DNA of 64,000 nucleotides from NCBI GenBank assembly GCA_019096065.1, contig JAGUCH010000006.1, positions 1,632,001 to 1,696,000 on the forward strand, written 5' to 3'. The notes beneath the pieces are model-generated. The model searched no databases. It was not told where the DNA came from and saw only the letters and a list, made by a program, of their open reading frames with translations. This DNA comes from Paracyclopina nana (Eukaryota > Arthropoda > Copepoda > Cyclopoida > Cyclopettidae). The position numbers were made by a program, and so were the translations under genes. This document shows positions 20,173 through 32,206 of this stretch, in pieces. Numbering within the stretch: the first letter of the stretch is position 1; each line of letters begins with the position of its first letter.

Positions 20173-23100
20173 CATCAACGGGGTGGCCAACGGACCGACC
20201 TCCGCCCTCAACGGATCTTCCACGGCCAACACGCCGGCCTCCATCGAGGCCGCCGCCGGCAACGGATACCTACCCAGCATCAGCGACCACTTGCCCCCGC
20301 TCAAGAACGGCGGCCTCCAGCCGCAGCAGCAGCCTACAGTTCAGCCCAACCCGCCCTCCTCGTCGGCCTCGAACAACAACAAGTTCTACACCACCAGCAA
20401 CGGATATCACGACCACCACGACGTCATGTCCACGACGGCGGCCAACGGCGCCTCCGCCTCCATCACCAACGGCCACAACCTGGCCGCGCACGTGAACGGC
20501 ATGCAGACGCTGCCGCAAGTCCGCTCCTCCGCGAACCTCGAGGACAACGACAACGACAAGCAGCAGCAGCAGTCGCAGACCTCAGCCTCGATTCAGGCTC
20601 AGCAGCAATCTCAGGGCTCGCCGACAAACTCCTCGTCGGCGGCCAACAACGCTGTGAACGCCAACAACTCGGGCAGCCTCAAGCCCAAGACCATGGTGGC
20701 CACCCCCGAACAGGTATGCACAAGGGTTTTCCCTCCCTAGTTCTAGCCGTCAATATTAATTCTCAATCTTAGGTGATGAAGCTCTACATGAACAAGCTCA
20801 CGCCCTACGAGCACCACGAGATCTTCAACTACCCCCAAATCTACTTCATCGGGGCCAATGCAAAGAAGAGGCCGGGCATTATCGGCGGCCCCAACAACTG
20901 CGGCTACGACGACGACCAAGGCTCGTACACGCACATCGCTCACGACCATCTGGCCTACCGATACGAGGTGCTCAAAGTCATTGGAAAGGGCTCCTTCGGC
21001 CAGGTGGTGAAGGCCTACGACCACAAGTGCCACCTCCACGTGGCGCTCAAGATGGTGCGCAACGAGAAACGGTTCCATAGGCAGGCTCAGGAGGAGATCC
21101 GCATCCTGGAGCACCTGCGCAAGCAGGACAAAGACAACACCTACAACATCATCCACATGTTCGACCACTTTGTCTTTCGCTCCCACACCTGCATCACCTT
21201 CGAGCTCCTCAGCATCAACCTGTACGAGCTGATCAAGAAGAACAAGTTCCAGGGCTTCTCGCTCCAGCTCGTGCGCAAGTTTGCGCACAGCCTGCTCCAG
21301 TGTTTGGACTTGCTGTACCGCAACAAAATTATTCACTGTGACATGAAGCCGGAAAACGTGCTCCTCAAGCAACAGGGTCGCAGCGGAATCAAGGTAGGCC
21401 CATTTCGAATACCCGCGCCATTTTCTTCATTCGCGTGCAGCGATGACGCTACGCAGAAGGAGAATAATCATGGCAGTAGCAGCTCGCGCGATTGTTATGT
21501 CGTAAGGTTCAATCACCTTCACCTTGACACGGTTCTTTTTTACCCCAACAACCTACATGCTCACTGAGAGCCTTTTTTGCTGCGGAGGCTGCCGCGCCAT
21601 ACATACACTGCATCCAAGGCCATTCTTTCTTCGCACTTTTTGCTCCAATGGCCTCCTCCTCCAACTTTTTTGCTGCTCGGCCTCCACATACTAGAGTAGA
21701 AGTAAGTTGTTGTTGGCCTTGGGCAACCCGCAAAAAAGAGAGGACTACTACTTCTCGTTTTCTCCTGACCTTGATAATTAAGGGGTCATCACCATGAGCG
21801 TTCAACAGCAAATAATATATCAAATGGCACACGCATTCCATGGAGTATTTTGTGTGCCGCTGCTGAAGAGGAGAAATCCGAGGCCTGTGCATAAAGGAGG
21901 AGGAGGCCATAGCTAGCGGCTTTCTACATTTCTCTCTAGAAGTCCGTACAAAGCCGCTGTTCATACATCCATCAGCTGATTGGAGTATGCACTAGAAAAA
22001 CAAGAAGTTGCATGTAGCTATATAGTAGCTATACAATTATTCGTGTAGGGAAGCTCGCAGCCATATAAAAGTAGATCCCAGGGAAAAACTGCGTTCTTGT
22101 GCTTCTTCGACTGGTCGCGCCTGCTTGGGCCTGAGCTGCAGAAAACAATCAAGGTAAAGCAGATGATTGTTCTACTTTCTCCACGTACACACTAGCTACG
22201 GGGCCTTCTTCTCGCCGCGAGAACGAAATTTCACGCGAAATCATCATCTGCTCCTGGCATGAAAAATCTTCTCTTTTCCCCATGACATGGCTATTGATCC
22301 GACGCTTTTTCTGCTTTCTCATTGGCGATGCTACTAGTACAGTAGAGCATACATATGCCGGTAGAAACGGCGGCGGTGGCGAAAATGGATCAATATTTTG
22401 GGGGGCGATGCCAGATTAACCATCGTGCAGCAGCAGCTGACAGCGGCAGAAGCTGAAGCATCCGCAGCTGGGACTCTTTAAAAAAGCGTATCGATCGCCG
22501 AAATGCGCGTGTGCTCCATTTTGGTTTTTCAATCTGCGGCCAGAGTTTTGCAATGGCAGACATTATTCGCGCGTCAAGGTGTGAAAATCAACAACGGAGG
22601 CCACCCTGGCGGGTAATGGCCCGTAAAACAGATAGAGAACTATAATAATAGCGGATTTGGCCATATCCAGAATGGATGATTAGAAAGTGCTTAAAGAAAT
22701 CGATCACGCAAACCAAACCGACCGTGTTCCTTTTTTCACCAGCACCACGCGAAGTTTTTAAAAAACCGATGGTACGTGGTGCTGGAATTGACCCCTTTGG
22801 CTTGCTTTGTTAACGTGAATGACGACAGAGTCGGCGACTCGCTATCAGTGCACTTCACTGGCTGAAAGGACCGAGGGGTCGGGGTAAAATTGTAAAATTG
22901 TACTTGAACCTGCTAGAGTTGCTGGGCGAGACTATGTACTACTATATAGCGCACTGTGGGGCGTCTCCTCTTGCTGAAGCAGCCAGCTCGAATATAGCGG
23001 ACTAATTCCCAAAGAAACATGACCTCCTCTTTCGGAATCTGGTCACCAGTTGACAAACAACAACAGGTGAACGACGGCTGGCAGAAGCGAAGGGGTTAAA

Positions 23101-26100
23101 GAGCAGCGAAACGCGTTTCACATGCTACTACACTGCAGTGGCGAAGTTTTCTCGAGTTTCCATCTCCTCGGGCAATGAAAGTGGTCAAAGTTTTTTTTCG
23201 CCATGGCATTCTACGGCGAACTACAACTACACGATTTCCCATGTCCTAGCTCGAACAACATGTAGCAGCAGCACTTTCTAATTTCAATGTCAATTGCCGA
23301 CGTCTTTGAAAAACCAATGCAAATGAAATCCAAGCTAGGTGTGTGTGAGAACCAAGATCCGAGCTTGTAGTATCAGCTGAAAACTGCGCACGTGACGAGG
23401 GCCTTGCTTATGGCTCTCGGGGAAAGTGATTATTGTTTGCGCAAGTCCTGGCTAAAAATGATCTAATGGTGGGACAAAAGCGTGAAGCAGCATCGTTTTT
23501 CTCGTGCGATAGCAAAGACGCAATTCTGCTAATAATGCAGCATATCTAGGCGCGGCCAAATTCTCGCTGCTTAGTGGTGTCAATGAGGGAGAAGAAAAAA
23601 GGTTTGACGTTCCTCGGTGTGGGCATCTTCGCAGAAGAGGTTTTTTTTACTCCAGTAGTGACCTAAAAATGGCAGTTCGTGGCATTGTTTCTTCCGAAAT
23701 ATTGACCAAACTTAGCACGAGCTCCGATTGAAGGCGGCTTTCGTGGCGCTGGAAAACCGATGGAAGTGGGTCATCAAGCATGTAAAAATAATAATTTTTG
23801 CAAGCCCGAGGAGGAACGACGAAGCTCGAGAGCTCGAATTTTGCGAGACACGTTTATTGTGCAATTGGTGTCCACAATGACGTCACGTGTCCCGCTGCCT
23901 TTGTCCGCGTTTATGAAGCAGAAGCCGCGCCCTGACACGGCCAAGATTGGGGCTTCTCCGACATCATCTGCTTTCGTCATTTCGGGGTCAACAAACCGAA
24001 TTTAAAAGCTGCCTTGGCTCATGCGCAGCACAACCAATGCCAACCATATGAACACGCTTGATGAACTAGGCTGCTGTAGCTACAGGAAACGGCCGATTGT
24101 CGTACCATTCCACTCTACTGAAAAGCCATCCACCTGCTTCTATATCAGCCGATGCCTCCGAAAAATGAATTGCATGAATCAGTTTTTTTTCTCATGCTGC
24201 AAACCCAAACTAGGGTGCTTTAGCAGTGGTAGTAGGCTCGCACGATTGCACCAAGTGATTTGCCACAAAAAGTGCCGTGGCCTCAAAGCAGAATTGAGGA
24301 GCGCGCCTACGCGCATCGCGGCAAAATCTCCATCTTCCATCCATTTTTAAAAGCATTTCTAGCATACAAAGAAACGATGACCACCATATCGCGTTAACCA
24401 TGCGCGTACCACGAGCTCGGGTAGGCGTAGAGCTAAAGCCGCTGGGTCAGTGCAAAAACTCCCTTGCTATTTATGCATTTAGCATATAACTGGTATACAC
24501 GGATCGCAAATGGTTGACAAAGAACCTTTTAAAATGCTATTTTTCTAATCGCGCGTTTCACTCAACTGACGATAGGTTGTCGGTATATTGCCGATGATGG
24601 CTAATTGTGTCGTCGTCGTCGTCATCATCGAAAGGAAGTGGGATTATGGAGCTTGGAGACCAGGTATAGGCATATGGCAGCACAAAAGTCAACTTTCTTC
24701 AAAAGATGACTACTGTCAAATAACATGGGAAGAAAAACTTTTACTTTTTACCATAGCCAAGCTGCTAATGGTGTGTGCCATATTCGTTGCCATATCTGCT
24801 CCTCATGCATACTTACTACACGCATGGAAATCGAAAGTGATTACACTTCTGTCGGCAAACAACATGTGCATTTCATCATCATGTCTTTGTAGAGAAATCT
24901 TCGTCGTCAGCTAGCGGCCTGATTATTTGCCAAGTAAGAGCATTTTTTGCTCGCATATACGACTTGCCTTCGGTCGTTCCGATCAAAGTTTTCTCCTCGT
25001 AAAGGCTAGACACTCAGTGCTTACTTGGAAAAAAAAAACAATTTTCACATTGATTTTCGCGCCTCGAAGGGGAGAAAATACTTTCACCGCGCGAGTAAAC
25101 CACTTTTTACGCCACTTTTGCTGTGCTTCAAATTACCAGGCAACGCACTGCTTTTTCGTGTTGATGATGGCGATCAGGTTGTACTAGTTGTACTTGTGAC
25201 CTGTGGACCTTGGCTAGCCACACTGTTGTTTTTCCACGAATTACACTAGCCGGCTCAATTGCCGGGAGCGTTCTCATCATAAAAGTGGATTTTGGTTTTT
25301 GCCCAGCAGTGCCAGCACCCAAAAGCCAGTTTTTGTCGACGATTCAATTGAAGGAAAAGAAGTCAATGCCCCCCTTGAAAAATATCGCTCATCGAGAGCG
25401 AGGCACATCTTCTCCCGTGTCCTCCCCGCCCTAAGGCAAGGCATATCTAAAGACGTATTATAGGTTGGGAGCAAATTAGCGTGAACAAAGCTGCAACTAT
25501 AAAACATGCCATGCGGTATATAAATATACTACGCTGTAGCTCAGTGACTTCTTCTTCTTATAAATAGTTGCGAGCAGCTTTATAGCTCCCCCGCTGCCAT
25601 CTTTTCGACTTCAAATTTTTTGCTCCAGCTTTTTGGCATCTCTTGCTTCTTCTCTCTCCGGCGGCTCAAAGTGACAAGAATTGCTGCTGAAGCTCATTTG
25701 AATGTTGACATGAAAAAAATGAAGCCGCGTTGCTTCGTGCAAGTGCGACGACCAAAATCTTATTTGGACATTAAGAGAAACTCGTTTGATGTGGCGTCAA
25801 CAATGAAGCTTTTAAAGCATTATTCATCTGGCTTCTTCAAATCCCCCTTTTCGATCTCCTCAAATGCGACAGAATGAAGTTCTGTTTGGCCTGAATTCTA
25901 ATTTCTGGGAGTTTACGCACTATCCTCGGCCTTCACGGCTTCCTGTTCAGGCATGCTCCCATTTTCACCCTAGGAAAAGTGAAAGCATCTCTCCTCCTCT
26001 ATGAGCATTTACTGTATTTCGCAGCTAACCTCGGCTGCTGCTGGCCACGTTCATCAGCTGATCATCGCAATCCTCGGGGTCGATCCATGTTGCTCAACTG

Positions 26101-29100
26101 CAGCAACAGACTGTAGAATTTGAGCTACAAAATGAAATTTACTGTTGCAGCTCAAAGGCGACACTTATGCCTCTTTGTCCGGGTCGTGCAAAAAACTCAG
26201 GGCAACAACAGGGAAAAAGGGAAGTCTTCTTCGTTTTTCAGCTTTCTCGAATTATCAAACGTGAGAATCGCGCATTTTGGCCGCACCCTTTTCCTAGTCA
26301 GAACTGCTGTTTGCTGAACCTCTATATTTACAGTGAGAGAGCTTTTATGGCTGATAACAGCAGTCGTCAGGGCTGAACTAACCCACTTCATTTGGTAAAT
26401 AATCGTCAGATTGATTGCCTCCTAGCTCTAAGAAAAGACAAAAGGTAATCCACGGCGTTCTGAGAAAAACGTGCTTTCCCTTCAGCAGCAGCAGTAACAG
26501 CAGAGTTGTACTTAGTGTATACAGTGCAATGTAGGTCTGGGAGGTGAAAAATCCTCCCCTCATTTTCCTACTAACTGCAAACAACGTTGACTAACCCCAC
26601 GCATACAAAGAAGAGAAAGAAGACATGCTGGAGAGCTGCACATTAGTATTCGTCGAATTTACTAGCTTTCGCACACAATTACATATCCACACAAAAAGAA
26701 TGACCTTTGGCCTACTTCTCATCTCTCCTTGAAGAGGAGAAGAAGAAGAGCTTGGTGGCGAAAAGCCTTTTTCCGTGGTGGCCTTGTCCACCGACATGCC
26801 GATGCTGGCCATAAGAAGCCTTTCTAGAATGCACTCGGGATCATTAGATCCCCGTGTGCAAAAGCCGCTATTTGTGGGTGAGGATCGAGCCAGCCAAGCG
26901 GCAGGATGGCATTATGGTATCTTGGCACGAACGAGGGAGAGAGAGAGAGCATTAGAAAGCCCTGGCAACAACCAATGGGGAATTGGGTCACGGAGGAGCA
27001 GTCAGCTGATAAGAGAAAGCAGAGCAAAATGGATCCACCATCCATGCAGCAGCAGACCTAGCAGCTTGACACAACATCATCCCCTGTTTTCGATGCTTTC
27101 ACTTTTGCCTACTCTTTATAGAGTATATGATTACACGAAAGAGCCCAGTGCTGCTGCACCGGAATGGCGAGGAGGACGACGGCGACCCATTTTCCTCGTA
27201 GCTATACTGAGCATAACTGGCCCATATTTTGAATACCTAATGAAGTCTCAAGGCTATCCTCTTCCTCTTGCTGCAGCAGCCAGTTTTGGCACACATCGGG
27301 TCCCAACATTTTTTGCTGGATCTTCTTCGAACAATCTGCCAGCGAAGAAGGAGGAGAATGAAAGCTGGCTAGGCCCCAGCCACTCCTAAGAAACGAACGA
27401 ACTCTACTTTATGCCGTGTCTAGTCTTCTATACCTCCCACCAAGCTCATTAGCAGCTCCAATGAGCTGGTGGGAGCTTTTGCTTCATTGCCAAGGAAAGG
27501 CAATTTTTCGGAATGTCGAAGCTAGGCGTGGTGGGCTTTAGGTCAAGGTTTTTTATGCCTGTCTATACAGTGCTGCTGCTGAGCAGGCCTTTTGATTCTA
27601 GGCCAAGGAAGTGCATTGTTGGAGCAAAGTGCTTCATTCTACTTGCTGTTTTTCCCTGTTTAGTTGTACCAGCTAGCACAATTCCAGCTGAGTTTGGAAC
27701 GACGTCTACCTACCGTCATCATCGTGACCTTAAGGCCCCTAAGCCTTTTTTCTCTCCACCGCCATCAGCCTTGTGCTGTTATTACAGCAGTTATGGCACA
27801 GTTTGGCCAACAAACAACATGCACTTTTTGTTGTCACCTTCATGTCGGTTTTTTTCCTATGGGAACAATCAAAACGAACGATGATAATAACTTGAAACAG
27901 ACCTAGCTGGCGTTTTTTTACCATAAGCTCCATTGATTCTGTGTATGATGATGGTCATGCACTTGTTGCGGAAACGATAACTGAGCTTCCTGGTAAAAAA
28001 CCGCAATCATCAGTAGTTGCGTTTCACATTGTGCATTTGTGAGATTTAATGCGTCCAAGGTCGAATTCTCTCTAGCAGTGTCAAGATATTGTGGAGAAAT
28101 TGGCCAATTCGTCGATTTGCCGGGGCGGCCAGAGATCTTGGCTCCCCCTGGAAGATGCAAATAACAAGCAAGGTCGACGGGTAGCTAATTGACTGAAAAT
28201 GTGGAGCAGAAAAACAAAAACAAGCCAGTGCAGTGTACTACTTACATATAGAGTATAATGAAGGTCTCCTTTGTGAATCCTCAATTTTTAACGCGCGCGG
28301 AACTTTTCCCTTTTTTTCGTTAAATAATCGATTACTTATCATGGTTGATTTTAGTTCTCGATGATTACTTGTCTCGGTGGCAAATCGGTGACGGAATTCA
28401 ATGCTGAGAAATCAATTTGCTAATGAAAAGTAACTGATATTCAAAGTTGATTATTTCCTGATCATTTCTTATGCTGGTCACTTTCAGCAGATTATTCAAG
28501 AACTTTTCAGGAACTTTCCAAGAATTGAGTTCACTTAGTGTTCAGTTAGTATTCAAGGACTTGATTTCAGCTATTATTCAAGGACCTCCCAAAAATTAAT
28601 TTTTTCCAGCTTTCTAGCTTTTTGATTAGGCTTACTCATTCTTTAAACAATGATATGGGTTAGTACTGAAGGAAAGAAAGTTAGAAAAGCCAATATGAAA
28701 GTTTACCCAGGGTGGACTTGAACCCATGAACCTCAGATTTGGAATCCAGTGCCTTGCCTCTAGACCACAGATGTCTCACACTGATATGGGCTTTTATAGC
28801 TATAATATTGTGCAGAACATACTCTAGATGGAGCTAGCTTTAATTTTTAGAGTACTTGGACATATTTTTTAAGTCCAGATGTTACTGAATAGTTCTTGAC
28901 TGCTCAAGAAGCATACATAATTGAAAGATTGCTGAAATTAAAAGTTCATTAGTAGCTCTTGAAACTGTTAAAAAGTATTTATAATGAATAGTTCTCGAGC
29001 AAAAGTATGTGGATAGTTCTTGAACTAAGAAAAAATGATCATTCTTGAAAAGTTATTGACATGAATATTCCTGAATTGTTATTGAATATTCAAGTTTGAT

Positions 29101-32100
29101 TCATTATTGAAAAGCTACTGAACATAAGCTCTTGCATACTTCTTGAATTGTCAAGAAGCTTTTGTTGTTGAAAAGTTGCTGAAATGAACATCACTGCATA
29201 GTTCTTGAAAAATGAAGCATTATTTATTGTTGACAAGTTGATGATTAAAAGTTCTTGAATAGTTTTTGAATTATCAAAAAGTATTCATTATTGAAAAGTT
29301 GTTGAATTGAACATTACTGAATAGTTCTTGAATAGTCAAGTAACATTCATCAAAGAATGTTTATCGAGATTTGTGTTAAAGATTCTTTGCCAAGAATTCG
29401 AGTAATAATCATCACTGATTATTTCTTTGAGTCAAATTAACCAACTAATCGAGACAAAATCGTAGAACGATTCTTTACCGAATACGTACTCTGGAGGAAT
29501 CGTGCAACATTCGTTCTTGAATCGGGAACCAAAGTTCTGGTGGGGGTTGGAAGAGCGGAAGCCAGTACTTAGGCCAAAAGCATATACCGACCATTTGTCT
29601 CTCTACCTGCGACACATTTTCCTTTTAGGCCATGAAATTCTCCCGCTTGGCCTACAAGCTAACGATGAAGAAACCTGAATGCATGCTATGGCCTAGTAGT
29701 TGTAATGACATTCGCCGTTTAGTGCAACTTAGTGAAACAAGAGCCTGTTTAAATACTTTTGCTGCTGCAAATGTAAAATATATCCACCTCGCGCAAGCTT
29801 GGCTAATTTGCACATAGCAGAACTACAGTTGCAAATCGAGTTCCTGATTATGAATGAACACACAACGATCATGTAACTTTCAGATCAGTTTGCATTTTAA
29901 AGGCAGTTCCTCCTCGCAAATTCGCAATCAAGGCCTAGGGATCTGAGAAAAAGGAAATTAATTTCCCGACTGCAGCAGTAGGCAGGCTATACGCAGCTAT
30001 GCTGGAATGTAGGAAAGGTGTGTGTGCATGAATCATTTCGTAATTGGTGTGCTCGAGTGCAGCACTACTATAGTACAGTATAGCGTGGTGGTGAGGGGGA
30101 GGCCGACGACCGAAGAAACAGAAAGAAAGGCTGAGTGAGCAAAAATCAATACGCGTCTACTGCTGCGAGCATGCCAAACTATGCTTGTGCTACAGTGGCA
30201 CAAGCAACCATACCTGGCAATAATAAAGTGTGGCATCAATATTTCATTGGCCTACAAACCTATGATGTCTTGGCTACCAAATTGGCATTATGATTATTTT
30301 TGCATTTATGCATTATAGGATGATGTGGGAGAACTATGTAGCACATATTCTGCTGCTATGTGTGTGCAAAACCAGAAGCCATGAATTTAATAGAGACAAT
30401 TGTCAGATTGACAGATAGTGCTTACAATAATTAGTTGGTAGGTTTCCAGTTTCAAGGACGCTGGCTGCTAACACAGAATGTGGCCAGCAGGACATCTGTT
30501 TAAAAATCCTTTTTACTCCTGGAGAAAGTCTTTGTTTCACACCTCATCAAGTTGTTTTAATGTGGATCTGGATGAATTTCTCACTTTCCCAGCGGTACGT
30601 CACGCTGCTATTTCTCCTCCTGAGTTGAAACGGGATATACTATTAAGTGGTGTTGTGCAATTGATTGAAAACCAATCCATAAGCTTTTAATTTGTCCAGA
30701 TGCGGTCCACTGACTTCCAAACGTGATAGAAGCCTTGAACTTTTAATATAAAAACGTGGTCATAAAACCCTGCATTTTTGCGGCTCCTCCTGCATGCCCC
30801 GCCGGAATAAACAGAACGAAACAAATCATCAAGAAGTCATGCGCATATAAAAACGAGAATATAGACTCATTCATGACTTTGTAGTAGCTGGGGTGTAAAA
30901 ATAATAATGCATTCACAGGGTGAATTGGTGATGAGAGGCGTTTCCCGTGCTACAATTTTTCTGTGACTTTTACGAGCCTGATTTTAATTTCGACTATTTT
31001 GCAGGTTATCGACTTTGGCAGTTCCTGCTTCGAGCATCAGCGAGTGTATACCTACATTCAGTCCCGATTCTACCGAGCCCCAGAGGTCATTTTAGGCGCC
31101 CGGTACGGAATGCCCATTGATATGTGGAGTCTCGGATGCATCTTGGCCGAACTTTTGACCGGCTATCCCCTCCTTCCTGGAGAAGACGAGGGTGACCAAT
31201 TGTCATGCATCATCGAGCTACTTGGATTGCCTCCTCAAAAACTACTTGACCAAAGCAAACGGGCCAAGAACTTCATCAGCTCAAAAGGTGAGTCATGCAG
31301 GGGTGTGAATCCGGAATATCATCCTGCGTGCATTTCTGGAAACCTCGTGCGTTGCAACGCGCTACAAAGAATTTCCTGGACGTTCGTACGAATGAATTCA
31401 CGATGAAGGAAGAAACCTGATGGCCATCTTGCAAAAAATGGCATCAGATTTTTTTCGCCACGGATCTCAGCGACGATGCAGATGCAATGACGTAGTAGGA
31501 GTTGCAGTACTTTTTTCAAAGCACTACTTGGTGCACAAGACTTTTTTTATCTAGTACCCCTCCACAATATTATAGTGTACTATCTTTGTATTAAACGCGC
31601 GCGCGCGCGCGACTCATGCATATCAAGTGCATCATCCCTAACTATCTCAATATTTTTCCAGGGTATCCTCGATATTGTACTGTGACGACACTGCCGGATG
31701 GTACCACCGTTCTCAATGGAGGCCGGTCCAGACGGGGCAAGCCCCGAGGCCCTCCTGGCTCCCGCGAGCTTCAGACCGCCCTCAAAGGCTGCGACGATCC
31801 AATGTTCCTCGATTTCATCCGAAGGTGCCTCGAATGGGACCCTATGACCCGAATGACGCCCAATGCTGCCCTCAGGCACGGCTGGCTGAGGAGGAGGCTG
31901 CCGAGGCCGCCGCCGACCGGCGATAAGAACTCCGTGACAGACAGCCCTTCGGGCACTTTGACTTCCATGCGGAGCACGACCAACTCTGGAGCCTCGAGGA
32001 CGAATTCGAACAACGCCAAGATGAACACGATCGCATCGATGCACTCGACGTCCTCTGGGTCTGCGGCTGTGAACTCTCAGGGCGTTAAGCGGGGCGACCT

Positions 32101-32206
32101 CGATTTGCATTCCTCAAGGCACAATTCGACGTCGTCGAGTATCGCGGCTGCGGCCGCAGCTGTGGCCTCCACCAAGCTCCCGCAAATCCCCAACACCATT
32201 TCATAA
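19955..32206 (+). CDS. smi35A: Dual-specificity tyrosine-regulated kinase, DYRK2 class II (smi35A type)
   Basis: CMGC-group kinase that autophosphorylates on an activation-loop tyrosine and then phosphorylates Ser/Thr substrates in cytoplasm and nucleus. Four exons: 19955-20713, 20773-21393, 31005-31287, 31662-32206, joining to 735 residues. Residues 1-250 are low complexity (Asn, Ser, Gln, Ala). The DYRK homology box follows ([20 protein letters not shown]). The kinase domain shows the Gly loop [11 protein letters not shown] lysine VALKMV, catalytic loop [11 protein letters not shown], the YTY activation motif in [16 protein letters not shown], and CMGC features ending [18 protein letters not shown]. 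The catalytic loop has Met where most DYRKs have Leu, a mild change. The first in-frame ATG is taken as start; a leader exon further upstream is possible. The 9.6-kb third junction splits the kinase domain immediately before VIDFG. Confidence 0.95.
22739..22785. repeat. Short perfect hairpin in DYRK2 intron 2
   Basis: CCAGCACCACG at 22739-22749 faces its exact complement CGTGGTGCTGG at 22775-22785, with a 25-base loop that includes a T-run and an A-run able to pair further. Purpose unknown. Confidence 0.6.
28320..29480. repeat. Degenerate foldback element with internal ~60-bp tandem repeats
   Basis: From about 28870 to 29345 a unit of roughly 60 bp recurs, each copy with variants of TTATTGAAAAGTTGTTGAA followed by GAATAGTTCTTGAATAGTCA. 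The left part (about 28490-28600) has the same words in the opposite orientation (TATTCAAGAAC). The outer ends share a weak inverted match of the form TTCGxTAAAxAATCG. It looks like an old foldback element or minisatellite; limits are approximate. Confidence 0.45.
28702..28780 (-). pseudogene. tRNA-like sequence (tRNA-derived SINE head or tRNA pseudogene)
   Basis: On the minus strand an A-box-like TGGTCTAGAGG (28757-28767) is followed 32 bases later by a B-box-like GGTTCAAGTCC (28714-28724), the internal promoter layout of a tRNA gene. The T-arm stem and the acceptor stem do not pair properly, and no clear anticodon arm forms. It is therefore not called a functional tRNA. It lies inside the degenerate repeat block. 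Confidence 0.5.
31594..31612. repeat. (CG)n microsatellite
   Basis: Alternating CG run in DYRK2 intron 3; such runs can adopt Z-DNA. Confidence 0.85.

Larger units (their letters stand above)
21394..31004. other. Long intron 2 of DYRK2
   Basis: Intron of 9611 bp, GTAGGC donor and TTTTGCAG acceptor. Contains a perfect 11-bp hairpin at 22739-22785, a degenerate repeat block at about 28320-29480 and a tRNA-like sequence on the minus strand at 28702-28780. Many short open frames occur, including one of 204 codons at 26775-27389, but none shows a recognisable domain. Hidden nested genes cannot be excluded. Confidence 0.7.

Noticed and set aside
20743-21372. 209-codon minus-strand frame opposite the kinase exon
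   Set aside because: Shadow frame; the plus strand encodes conserved DYRK2 sequence.
26775-27389. 204-codon open frame (+) in DYRK2 intron 2
   Set aside because: No domain, signal or conserved composition; the protein is a mix typical of chance translation and no splice or poly(A) context supports it.
28702-28780. Functional tRNA gene (minus strand)
   Set aside because: A and B boxes are present but the T-arm and acceptor stem do not pair; kept only as a tRNA-like pseudogene.
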